Origin: Plectosphaerella cucumerina
Lineage: Eukaryota; Ascomycota; Sordariomycetes; Glomerellales; Plectosphaerellaceae
DNA length: 64,000 nucleotides
Assembly: GCA_020746995.1 (NCBI GenBank)
Contig: JAGPXD010000003.1
Coordinates: 3,968,001 to 4,032,000 of the forward strand
Reading direction: 5' to 3'
How positions within the stretch are numbered: position 1 is the first letter of the stretch; every line of letters starts with the position of its first letter. The notes beneath the pieces are model-generated. The model did not search any database. It saw nothing but the letters and a program-made list of their open reading frames with translations, and had not been told where the DNA came from. Below, one piece after another: positions 45,391 through 55,474 of the stretch. The translations under genes were made by a program, and so were the position numbers.

Positions 45391-46544
45391 CGACAAGCGT
45401 AGTCTCGCTTGACGAAGGTCCACGATGATTACATGTATATTGCATAACAGCTTCTTTTGACATTATCTGTTAGACGATGCTCAACACCGAGGCCCAGGAT
45501 TGTTAACAGTCATTGGTGAACATGTATGCAATTTGCACCTCTCCTCACCATGTGGTGAACGCAGTTCTGGTTCCCAGTCCCTGCCACTATTGTGCAGCAC
45601 TGGTGGCGCGAAAGATGCAGATGTCCTCAGCTGACGCGTCTCTGAAATAAGTCTTGCAGTTCATCCGCCCATTTCTCAGAGGATCTGCTTTATCCTCGCT
45701 GTGGTTGGAGACCATGAGTCTCGGGACCACCCCCCAGCCCGCTGTCCTGTCAAAAAGTGGAAAACTGACAGCCATGTCCTCATCTACTGTGGATATCTGG
45801 TCTTCTGGGGCAGCACTTCCAGGGACGCGCCGCGTCCCGTGGCAGTGTGGCAGAAGAGTGACTGTGACGATTTTCTTAGTGCCTGTCTATAGACTCAGTG
45901 CATTTAGCTACAGAGGGTAAACCTACAACTCCTGCATTAATCCATTCCACATCGCAGCTCATTCAAAGATTCAGCTCATCCATCGTTCAGTTCATCCACC
46001 GTCGCGGTTCAACTATCTTGCGCGTGAGCCACAGACTTCTGGTGACCTGAACGTGTGCCCCCATTTTGTTTCACAAACATATGGATGCAGCCGTGGCTGA
46101 TTTGGCTATCTTGTCCCTTGGAACACCTCATAATCAGTTGAGTCAGACGCCTGAATGCAGTGTTCTGCTGTAACCTGAGTGTAGGCGCTGTTTGCAGGCT
46201 AGATGCGCCTTTGACGCGGTGGTGAGTCGTGAAAAGCTTATTGAACAGAGGCGAAACCACATCGTGCGTAATGAGGTGGTACAGGAGACGCCTCAATCTG
46301 AATTCAGCTCTGCAAATGGTGGAAAGCTAGTCATGTGCCTCTCACAGGATATTGAGGCGTCAGATCCACAAGGCGGCTTGAAGAAGGGAGAGCCTCCGTG
46401 TAGCCTTTAAATACCTACCTATTTCGGCCTATGCTCCTCTTAGTCTTCTCTTCTCTTACTTCTTGATATCACAATCCAACTTCATCACTCAACACCATCT
46501 GAATTTTCTTCTCCCATAGTCACTGAGAAAAATAACTTGTCGCC
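45391..46544. other. Intergenic region before the unknown 254-residue gene
   Basis: About 1.15 kb. A TATA-like TTTAAATA lies at about 46407-46414, roughly 130 bases before the ATG at 46545, followed by a pyrimidine-rich leader (46437-46470). Nothing else recognised. Confidence 0.45.
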
Positions 46545-47309
46545 ATGGCCGGAGACAGACCACTTGTCCACGAAGGTGTTCTATCAGACCCATTGATTGA
46601 TGGCGACATCATCACGAAGAAATTTGAACACGACGGCCCGGAATCAAACCCCTGTCCTGTCGAAGCTCCCTCGGCCATCCATTCCGAGGCGCTTACTCCT
46701 GGAATGACTAAAACACCGGCCTCGCGACCGTCAAGCGCGGGCTTTGATGCATTTAACAAACAGATTGACATCTTCCTCTCAACACCAGCACCCGACGAGC
46801 AAACAATGAAACAGAGGGCCGGTCTGTTTATGCAAACCTGTCCAGGTGATTGGGACCTCCCATGGAACAGCAGCCCTCGTCACACTCTCAGAATGGTTCG
46901 GGACGGTACCGTTGACACGACCTATATTACCTTCGACACCGCAGCTATGGTGAAAGTTCGCTTGGAAGCGGCACGATTGGCAGACGCCATCGTCGAAGTT
47001 TCGCGCCTGAAGCAACCTGCGGGGCAGGCATGCATCATGTGGGATTGGCAAAAATGGGATAGTGATGCCAAGAAAAGGATACCGAACTTCCGCAACCGCC
47101 AAGTTTCCATTAGAGACACACTGAAAACCGCTGGGGTCGTCACCAAGCCGCTCGAAGCACAGAGACCACCTTTCGGTCGATTCGACCAGTACCTCACGGC
47201 CTCGATCCTCGAGATGGATCCTTCGGATGAGGAAACCTTTGAAAAATGCCAAGCTGTCATCGAAGTGTTCCACAAGAAACTGGAAGTCTTCGGGCATGGT
47301 GTACTATAG
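46545..47309 (+). CDS. Unknown protein, 254 residues
   Basis: Single exon, start in strong context (cgccATGg), preceded by a TATA-like box and a CT-rich leader, so expression is likely. No signal peptide or membrane helix. Residues 1-65 are acidic and disordered-looking; residues about 66-254 form a folded-looking domain with IDIFLSTPAP, QRAGLFMQTCPGDWDLPW, YITFDTAAMVKVRLEAARL and IMWDWQKWDSDAKKRIPNF. I do not recognise a family. It follows the UGT and is convergent with the permease gene (95 bases between stops). It may be lineage-specific. Confidence 0.65.
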   Translation: MAGDRPLVHEGVLSDPLIDGDIITKKFEHDGPESNPCPVEAPSAIHSEALTPGMTKTPASRPSSAGFDAFNKQIDIFLSTPAPDEQTMKQRAGLFMQTCPGDWDLPWNSSPRHTLRMVRDGTVDTTYITFDTAAMVKVRLEAARLADAIVEVSRLKQPAGQACIMWDWQKWDSDAKKRIPNFRNRQVSIRDTLKTAGVVTKPLEAQRPPFGRFDQYLTASILEMDPSDEETFEKCQAVIEVFHKKLEVFGHGVL

Positions 47310-47404
47310 TGCGCGAAGATAAACAAATTGCGACACTTCATTCATTTTCATGTCTGTGTGCCCCGGAAGCTCTAAGGACTCGTGGCCGAGCAACATGCCA
47401 GAAA

Positions 47405-49159
47405 TCAATCCTGAAGAGTCCTCACGTATGCTACTGGACCCTCATATTGCCGAGATCCTCGGTACATGTAGTAGCCCAGGGAAAGCAGAGCGACCGCTCC
47501 ATACATCAAAATGTTCCAGTTCATCATATCCAATGTAGGGCTGGGAACCGCCGGCATGAAGGCTAAGATGAAGATGGCCACCAGGAAGACAACAGAGCCG
47601 ATGTTGATGGGAAGACCCCAACGTCGTCCAAGATCGAACTTTGAGGGCAGCAACGGGCTGTTGGTCCAACGCCTCCAGATCATGCAGCTGATGGAGCAGA
47701 TGTAGCTCGAGAGCAGAGAAGTCGTGGCCAGAGACGTGATGGAGTTGAGGGCGACTGCGGACCCAATGTTGATGAGGGAGAGCAGGCTTGAGACAAGGAA
47801 CGTCGTCAGAATGGCATTGAGAGGCACGTCCCATCCGGCAGGCACCCTCGCAAACCAGCTACTGAGGGGAACGGCGTTGTCTCGGGCAAAGGCGAAGAGC
47901 TGGCGGGATGCGGTGGCCACCATGGTCAGGTTGGAGAACATGGCCATGGCAACAACAAAGACGGCCATTGCAGTGGCGCTGCTGGCGCTGCCGGTCGAGT
48001 TGAGGAAGACCTGCATGAAGGGGTATCCGGTGGGCGACTCGATGACGGCACCCAGATCGCCAATGCAGAAACAGTACGTGATGATCATGATCCAGCCGAG
48101 AGCGCCGTTGATAATCGTCGTCATCATCATGGACCGCGGAAGGGTGCGCTTGGCGTCGCGAAGCTCCTCTGACATGTGGACGGCGGCATCGGCTCCCAGA
48201 AGGGGCAGGATACCGGCCGTGATGCCGACGAGGGCTGAACCTCCAAGGCTTCCCCAGCCGCCGCCGTCACTGAACTCTGTGAAGACGGCCGACGCCTCGG
48301 CGCGGGGTGACAGGACCCAAAGCGTCACGAGGATACCGAAGAATCCAAAGATGTGGATGATGAGGACGAGAGCTTCGACCAGCGGCAGTTTGCGGGCCAA
48401 GACCGTATTGAAGAGCACTGAGAAGGCGGCGACGGCTACGGTGAGGAGCGTGCCGTGCCAAGGTTCGGGGACGTAGTTGGGGTAGTTGAGCACAACGAGG
48501 CCCTGGATCTGGGTGCCAGAGATGAACGCCGAGGAGGCGCACGATGTCTGCCAGCCGAGGACACACATCCAGCCCATGAGGTAGCTGACAAACTTTTGGT
48601 GTTTCGGAGAAGCGAACTCGCTGACCCAGTGATACTGGCCGCCGGTCGTCGGGGCCCTGTTGCATCGATTGAGGTTAGCGATGTTTCTAGGTGGACACTG
48701 GTTCCGATGGGAATGTCTGGACTTACATGGACGCCATCTCAGCCATGGAGGCATTGACCAGCATGAAGCCCATCCAGCAGATGAAGTACATCCATATCAA
48801 TCCAGCTGTTCCGCCGTTGATAAGGCCAATCCAATGGTCGACACACTGGAGGGGTCAAGTCAACACTGAGGCTTGTCAGTGGATTGGTGCACATCACTCA
48901 CCTGAGGGAGAACTCCCATGATGCCATCAGGATCATGGAAAAGCCGAAGATGGACAAGAAGCGGAAGTTTCTCTGTGGCATCGTCAGCGAGAGCTTCCAA
49001 AACAAGGAAGAGACCGCGAACCCTCATCTCCTGGACCTTTCCCAGACGAAACATGTCCGCCCGGTCGGCGGCGGTTCCCCTCTTCTCGTCGACAACATCG
49101 TCCTCGGCCGGCACGTCTCGGGCCTGGAGGCGAGGGCTTCCCTTGTCGTCGCTGGACAT
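47405..49159 (-). CDS. APC-superfamily amino-acid/choline-type permease, splice mismatch
   Basis: Exons 49022-49159, 48902-48972, about 48727-48843 and 47405-48656. About 525 residues if in frame. Hydrophilic N-terminus, then FRFLSIFGFSMILMASWE, LINGGTAGLIWMYF, MAEMASMAPTTGGQYHWVSEF (the family signature), GWMCVLGWQTSCASSAF and about twelve helices overall; this is the fungal GABA/choline permease group (Hnm1/Uga4-like) at the plasma membrane. The second intron is the problem: donor GTGAGT at 48901 and acceptor CCAG ending 48846 leave the next exon two bases out of frame; the correct frame resumes at 48843. All other junctions fit. Confidence 0.82.
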
Positions 49160-50372
49160 GGTAGTTGGCTTTTATTTCGTATGCTCGCGTCAACTCTCGA
49201 GAACAGTCGAAACAAACGTGAAAGAAAGAAGACGCGAAAGAAATTGACCGGACGCGCAGACGGACAACCGCTGCCAGGACAGCATGTGGGGCAGCCTTCC
49301 CAGGTCTCCGTGGGGGAGGCGCCGTGGCGAGACCCTTGGCAGGGTTACGTACAAGGCCATTGTTCGACATCGGCAGGGCAATCTCGTCGGGGATGCAGGC
49401 AGGCAGATGCCGGCTCTGGCCTCGTTCTGTCCTCGAGTTGGTGGCTGGTCGGACCAGCGGTGGGTTGCTGCAGGCTCCAGGGTCGAGGCCCCCTTTTTGT
49501 GATGCGGTGCAACCTCCCCCAGTGTGCACGACCACGCAAACGACCCTTTTTGGGGCTCAATAGGATGACAGTTGGCGGTTGGTTTTGCAAGGGGCGGGAG
49601 CTGCCACGATAAGGTCCCCCCCCCCCATGACCCTGGGGCGGCGCTGTGCTGCTGGTTCTTTCGGGTGTGAATGGCTTGGGCCACACCTCGGCAAACTTCA
49701 CGAGACAAGAGGCGCTGTTCCCTCTTGGCCGCCTGCCTTGTCAGTATCTTCATCCCGCTGCCAGGCGGGTGTGGCGTGGTGAACATGCCGTGTGATCCGC
49801 CGATGCGCCCTGCTGCAGGTCCGCCAAGGTGCACAGGGTGGAAATCGTCAGGGGTAACCAACAGGCCTGCTCGGCCGCAGGGGCAGTCGATATGCGAGCG
49901 AATGGCTCTCATTCTGAGAGACTTGGCCTGTATCTCTCAAGACGAGTCGAGGGCTCAATAGATGTGAAATGCGACGGGCCGTACTCGACAGCGGGCGTTC
50001 TGCAGGACATCTGCGGGAGGTCCCCGTCAGATGTTGATGAGGCAACCGGTGTTCCATGGGTCAAATCTCGTCACATCAGCAGTAGGTGCCCCCCTAGACA
50101 AGGTTTGGCAGTGATGGCCAGCCTAAGCCAGGCAACCTTCACGCCACCTACATGTAATCATTGTCCCGTCGGTCTGGAAATGAAGACCCCAAACGTACAA
50201 GTCCGCACGGCATGCCGTGCCCTGCGCACGTGATGGCTGCCTTTTGAGACACGCGAACTTTTGGGGGAAGTGGTTGTATTCAAGGCATCCGTGCCTCGAG
50301 ACCTCAGTCCACCATATTCATCGAAGCTCAACTTTTCTCAGCAAAAGCTTTGCCTCTGTTCACATCGCAACC
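49160..50372. promoter_or_regulatory. Divergent upstream region (permease and Pth11-like)
   Basis: About 1.2 kb. It contains an 11-base C run at about 49616-49626. No gene supported; overlapping frames on both strands (49190-49912 minus, 48884-49612 plus) lack family patterns. Confidence 0.4.
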
Positions 50373-51699
50373 ATGGACGAAGCCATCACCGGATCACCGG
50401 GCTTCTCGCCGATCGCACCAGACGACCAAGCTGGCAACCTTTGGATCCTGACCATTCTGGCCCTCATCTACACTAGCATGGTGGCTGCAGCACGGGTCTA
50501 CATCAAGCACCGGATGTACGGCTTGGACGACGTATTGATCGCTTTTTCCATTGTAAGTCCTTCCAAGACCAGTTCTGAAGGCAGTCATAGCTCACTTTTC
50601 GACACCTCAGTTGCTGCATCTCGCCCAGTCTATTGCCGTTTTTGTTGGACTCGGCAGCGGCATCGGCAAGTTCAACTCAATCACACCACAAATATCATGG
50701 GCTGCCTCATCGAGGGTTCGTCACTTGCAAGAGCTGCATTTCATCGATTCTGACGTAAACAGGCCTTCATAGCTGCCGAATTCCTCTTCATCCTGGGTCT
50801 TACCTTTGCGAAATGTTCCATCCTCGCCCTTGTCCTCAGCATCATTGGCACCAAATCCGGTAGAAGCAGATTGATATGCCTCGTTCTTTTGGGTCTTGCC
50901 GTCGTTTGGGGTTTTGCAGCTTGCCTTGCATTCGCGATCCACTGCCGAGCTGACGGTCTTCTCACTGTCGACAACGAAAGTTCATGTCCACGCCAGGTGA
51001 GCTCCATCTACGTCCGATTCCATGCGATGCTGACCTGAGTGCAGCATACCCGCTGGGTTATTATCACTGTCATCGACATCCTCACCGAAGTTGCCGCATG
51101 GCTTCTGGTCGTGCGAATCACATCGACTGTCAACATGTCCTTCAAGCGCAAACTTCAGGTCGTGCTGGCTTTTTCCTTCCGCCTCCCGCTCGTCGTTCTC
51201 TCTGGCCTTCACCTGGCATATTTCTCATCATACCCATCTGCCGAAGAGCCTCAATATGCAATCACAAACACTCTCCTCATTCAGCAGGCCACGATCGTGT
51301 GGTCCATCATTTCAGCCACGATCCCCAACATCAAGAACTTTCTGAAGTCGTTTTTCCCTCGGCATGGGATTCCCCGTCGCGTTTGACATCACAGGCTACG
51401 GCTCCAGCAATGCATTTCCTCTGCAGGCATTGGGTAGCCGCAAGTCCAGGACAACGGGGTCGGAGGGTGCAGGCGTTTTGTCGACGCCAGCTTCGGGTGG
51501 CCCCTGCAATATTGAGCCCGGCAATGACAGGCCAGGTGGATGGAGACTGGACGAAACAAGAAACCAGAGCTCGGTACACCATGCCAATCTCCCGACTCAC
51601 GCCACAGAGGAGGAAGACAAGGTATCGAGGAATGGAAGCCAGGAAATGATCATCAACAAGGAGGTTGCCTGGGACGTCACGTATGAAGGCATCCGATAA
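50373..51699 (+). CDS. Pth11-like seven-helix membrane protein, frame broken at a T-run
   Basis: Exons 50373-50552, 50611-50715, 50763-50996, 51045-51699; introns 58, 47 and 48 nt, all phase 0. About 390 residues if the frame is continuous. Helices: LWILTILALIYTSMVAAARV, the family motif YGLDDVLIAFSI, AEFLFILGLTFAKCSILAL, VVWGFAACLAFAIHC, WVIITVIDILTEVAAWLLVV, FSFRLPLVVLSGLHLAYF and a last one before FLKSF. The C-tail starts MGFPVAFDITGYGSS, as usual. No CFEM domain. Between FLKSF and MGF the frame slips by one base at T5 (51351-51355); four T would give continuity. Relatives of M. oryzae Pth11 sense surface or nutrient cues. Either a base-calling error or a lesion removing the signalling tail. 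Confidence 0.8.
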
Positions 51700-52205
51700 T
51701 TCATCTTTGTAGCTTTGACTTCGCATCTCCTGTCTGGATTAGAAGCCTTCTCCGTGATAAGACCATCCACGAGCACCATGAAGTTGGACGTACCTGAAGG
51801 GTGCATCCGGAGGTAGACCAGGTCCGGCTCCAGATTCGCACAGTCAGCTCGCTACGGATCGTCCCCGGAGAACAAGGATGCCTCCCCCCGCCCCAATCGG
51901 CAGGCTGTAACAGGGGATTTGCCCCTCTGGCTGCGGGCTGGGCCTTGTACCAGCGGGGCCTCTCTTACCACACACTTCGTCCTGGTCTGAAGAAGCACCA
52001 ACCGCCAACAAGGGTTGCTGCAGTGCTCCTGCAACCCACCCTCCATCAATTTTACATGTGCTCCATGCCCCAGTCCTGGTCTGATGGATGAGAATCTTTT
52101 CCGCGACCGGTCAGCAAGGTCCGAAAACAGAGCAGCAAGGGGAGCCCAGACATCCTCGAAGCAACAGGTTCCTCCTGGTTCCTCGCCCAAGTCCATCCTG
52201 AAGTC
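51700..52205. other. Intergenic region before the GNAT gene
   Basis: About 500 bases. Nothing recognised. Confidence 0.35.
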
Positions 52206-52994
52206 ATGGCCGACATCAGACTGCGCGATGCGCGCTACTCGGAGCTTCCCGAGATCGCCAATGTCATGGCCCGGGCTTTCTGGGAAGACAACCTATTTGG
52301 CGAGCTCATCCACCCCCACCGCAACGAGCACCCCACCGACGTCGACTTGTACTGGCTGCGCCGCGCGCGCATCAACTTTTGGGACTACCGCTGGAAGTGG
52401 CTTGTGGCCGTGGGCAAGGACGAGAGCGGAAAAGAGGTCATCGCCGGGATCGCGCAATGGGCGAGGCTGGGCGATGGTGGAAAGCCGCTGGACCTCTGGT
52501 CCCTGGACCCACGTTGGTCGCACCTTCTCGCTGCCAAGGGACAGCCGCTAACCAAACGCTTAGGAAACCTCTTGAAGCCAATTTCGAGCTTTGCCATGCG
52601 AATGCAAGCATGGATGTGGCCCAGCCGCGCTGCTGACCCCAAGGAAGAAGACATCATCGAGCGGGCGTACCCGTGCTTCGACACAATATGGTCCGGCAAG
52701 CGCGCCGAGTCTTGGTACTTGGAGGCCCTAACCGTGCGTCCGGACTTCCAGGGTCGCGCGGTTGGCAGGAAGCTGGTGCAGTGGGGGCTGGACAAGGCTC
52801 AGGCTGAGGGTGTGGTGGCTTCTGTCGTCAGTGCCCTGGGCAAAGATGAGTTCTACATCAAGTGTGGTTTCGATGAGCAGTTTGGCTCAGCAAGGCAGGG
52901 CGAGGGAAACCCTTTGGCTGATGTTGAAGGCGCGAATATCTTCTGGAGGTGGCCAAGGGAGGACGTCCCTGGAGGCGTGACCTCGCAGGATTAA
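52206..52994 (+). CDS. GNAT-family N-acetyltransferase
   Basis: Single exon, 262 residues. Starts MADIRLRDARYSELPEIANVMARAF, a typical GNAT first strand and helix. The acetyl-CoA pyrophosphate loop is VRPDFQGRAVGRKLV (about residues 177-191), preceded by WYLEALTV (strand 4) and followed by GVVASVVSALGKDEFYIKCGF, the usual C-terminal strands with Tyr. A Trp-rich insert (RINFWDYRWKWLVAV) and a hinge with MQAWMWPSRA separate the halves, as in the fungal subgroup of small-molecule acetyltransferases. Cytosolic; the acceptor is not known. No intron and no visible damage. Confidence 0.85.
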   Translation: MADIRLRDARYSELPEIANVMARAFWEDNLFGELIHPHRNEHPTDVDLYWLRRARINFWDYRWKWLVAVGKDESGKEVIAGIAQWARLGDGGKPLDLWSLDPRWSHLLAAKGQPLTKRLGNLLKPISSFAMRMQAWMWPSRAADPKEEDIIERAYPCFDTIWSGKRAESWYLEALTVRPDFQGRAVGRKLVQWGLDKAQAEGVVASVVSALGKDEFYIKCGFDEQFGSARQGEGNPLADVEGANIFWRWPREDVPGGVTSQD

Positions 52995-53693
52995 GGAGCG
53001 CATGCCCTGGCAGTGCTCACGCATGATGAACTATCCCAAGCCTACCTAGCATGGTATGTGAACTGGAACTTTCATCCATTGGTAGTCTTGTCTTTGTCTT
53101 CTCTTCGTGACAGGATGAATTGCCCACAAATAACAGCACGAGGCATGAGTGCCTGGATGCCGTCATCAGGTCGGACAAATTGCCTGCGCTTATATGCTGT
53201 TTTGTCTCCGAGGTTTGGCGCTGGTGTGCTCCAGGAACACTGGTTTTGAATCAGCTTCTTCTCTTACTCTGTTGGGCGTATATAGGTTTCTCATGCTCAA
53301 CCGAGATGGTGCCTGCAGTGTCTAGCCAAGCCTCCATGAAACTCGACGCGAATGAAGTGATGTACTCGAAATGTCGGCCTTTCTCATAGGTCAGTCGTTT
53401 CTTCCTCTTGTATTGTGCAGCCTCAGTCAGGAGAGCTTTGTCCCGGATGCAAAGGACATGGAGTCCAGGACGTTCCTTACAAATGCGAACAAGATGGGGA
53501 ATAATCCGCTGATCCCGGATACCTCATCCTGCAGGGCTGGATCCCGGCGAATTCGCCGTCTCGCTGCATTGACTCCAATGCCGAAATGTGGAGACCCTTC
53601 GGCGACTGCGTCACCTTTCCGGGACACGGAACCTGTACTTCCTCCTCCTCGACCAACCGACCGAGCTTCACACCGCTCACTAACCGCCCCATC
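52995..53693. other. Intergenic region before the hydroxyacid dehydrogenase
   Basis: About 700 bases. No gene supported; the frame upstream of 53694 (from 53586) is open but reads as untranslated leader. Confidence 0.4.
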
Positions 53694-54737
53694 ATGTCGA
53701 CACCCAAACCGGTCGTCCTCCACCTCGGCGATGATATCGAGTTCAACCCAGAAATCTACAGGCATCTCGCCGAGTCTTTCACCGTGATTCAGCCCCCACT
53801 CGCCGACCGCCAACGCGAAGTCTGGCTCCAGAATCTCCGCGACCGGAAATGGGGCGACTTCGAGGCCGTCTTCCGGCCATTTTGGAACTCGGGCCTCGAG
53901 ATGGGGCGCTGGGATGCTGAGATGATTCCGCTGCTCCCGGCTTCCCTCAAAGTCTTCGCCTCTGCTGGCGCCGGCTACGACTGGGCTGATGTGGACCTTC
54001 TCGCTGAAGCTGGCATACTCTACTGCAATGGCGCATCGGCGTCATCCGAGGCTGTCGCCGACATGGCCATCTACCACATCATCTCCGTGTTCCGCAACCT
54101 CCAGTTCAGCAATATGGCCGCACGCTCCGGCGACCCCTCGGCATTCCTCGACGCCCATCGCAACCAGCCGACAGGCGCCCGCAATCCGGCTGGCCACGTC
54201 CTGGGCGTTGTCGGTCTCGGCAACATCGGGTTCCGAATCGCAACGAAAGCCCGTGCATGCTTCGGTATGCGCATTCTCTACAACGACCCCGTCCCACGAC
54301 CTGCGGAAGATGAAGCCCCGCTCGATGCCGTGCGCGTAATGGAGCTCGACGACCTCCTCGCCCAGGTCGACTGTGTTGTCATCGCTGCACCGGGCACCGC
54401 CGGGCGCGGGCTCATCAATGCGGGGCGTATCGCAAAGATGAAGAGGGGGGCGCGCCTCGTCAACGTAGCGCGTGGCTGCCTCGTCGACAATGAGGCCCTA
54501 GCTGACGCATTGGAAGATGGTCATCTGCACGCCGTGGGGCTTGACGTCTTCGAGGACGAGCCGAACGTCAGCCCCCGCCTGGCGAGGCATCCCCGGGCGA
54601 CTCTGACTGCGCATAACGGTGGAGGCGCGTTTGAGACGACAAGCGGCTTCGAGGCGCTGGCGATGCAGAACGTGCAGGCTGTGCTGGAGAGGCGGCCGGC
54701 GCTGACTCCGGTCAACCAACACCTCCTTCGGGCTTGA
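53694..54737 (+). CDS. D-isomer-specific 2-hydroxyacid dehydrogenase
   Basis: Single exon, 347 residues; Met at 53694 (MSTPKPVVLHLGDDIEFNPE) chosen over an upstream in-frame Met whose leader is Ser/Thr/Pro-rich. Substrate half residues 1-125, NAD(P)-binding half about 126-315 with VLGVVGLGNIGFRIA. Catalytic Arg is in VNVARGCLVD, Glu in LDVFEDEP and His in LTAHNGGG. The family interconverts 2-oxoacids and D-2-hydroxyacids (glyoxylate/hydroxypyruvate, or aromatic 2-oxoacid such as hydroxyphenylpyruvate). The cofactor switch cannot be read safely. Adjacent tannase and regulator genes hint at a role with phenolic acids, which is inference. Confidence 0.9.
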   Translation: MSTPKPVVLHLGDDIEFNPEIYRHLAESFTVIQPPLADRQREVWLQNLRDRKWGDFEAVFRPFWNSGLEMGRWDAEMIPLLPASLKVFASAGAGYDWADVDLLAEAGILYCNGASASSEAVADMAIYHIISVFRNLQFSNMAARSGDPSAFLDAHRNQPTGARNPAGHVLGVVGLGNIGFRIATKARACFGMRILYNDPVPRPAEDEAPLDAVRVMELDDLLAQVDCVVIAAPGTAGRGLINAGRIAKMKRGARLVNVARGCLVDNEALADALEDGHLHAVGLDVFEDEPNVSPRLARHPRATLTAHNGGGAFETTSGFEALAMQNVQAVLERRPALTPVNQHLLRA

Positions 54738-55474
54738 GCATAGCGTTTGTCAATTACTTTATAGCTTTGCAACAAATCTATCCTTTCGTAAAAGAGGTGG
54801 CTGTCTATCACGGACTTCCAGGCTGAACGACGGAGCACTTCGCCCTACCTTCTATGGCATGGCAGATGAACTGCTGCCCTTAATCTACCGTATTGTCGGG
54901 TCACTCGGTCATGAAGTTTGATATCTCCCTGGTTGACAAACCACCAGTCACAATGTGATGACTCGACAAACCTCAAGACACGAAGTCTGAGGAGCTCCTT
55001 CCTGAGCCATACCGGCACAATTGAAAAGGCCGCTGGCTAGTTCTGGTGTACTCCCCACATTGACCCAATTCTCAGTTGAAGTTCTCTCATCCCGAGCGAA
55101 TCCGAGTACCGACCTGATTATTTCGTTTAGATACGACAGTCGACTCCCGACCTCGTATGTATCGGCGAGGCAGATCCGACCTCGTTTATTCTCGGTCATA
55201 CACCCAATTGGCCCTGTTTAGACCTCAACATATCTGGATTAGATGCCATCAATGCACACTCGGTGCGATCATCAGCGACAGGACTTGTGGATGACATGAT
55301 TTCTGGGGCTTTAATTCCACCGGCTTGGCCGATGGACATGTTCCTGGTAGGAGATTCAGCAACATTCCCACCATTTCGGGTGGTATAAGAACGCGGTTGT
55401 CCTCTGTCTTCCACCTCAAATTTCAGTTTCAAACAATTGTAACCTCGTCCAACACTCTTTCTGACTCCTTTCAA
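54738..55474. other. Promoter region of the tannase gene
   Basis: About 740 bases. A TATA-like GGTATAAGA lies at about 55381-55389, some 90 bases before the ATG. The in-frame stretch upstream of 55475 is probably untranslated. Confidence 0.45.

Noticed and set aside
47724..48476. 250-residue plus-strand frame opposite the permease
   Set aside because: Mirror of a clear transporter gene; no independent support.
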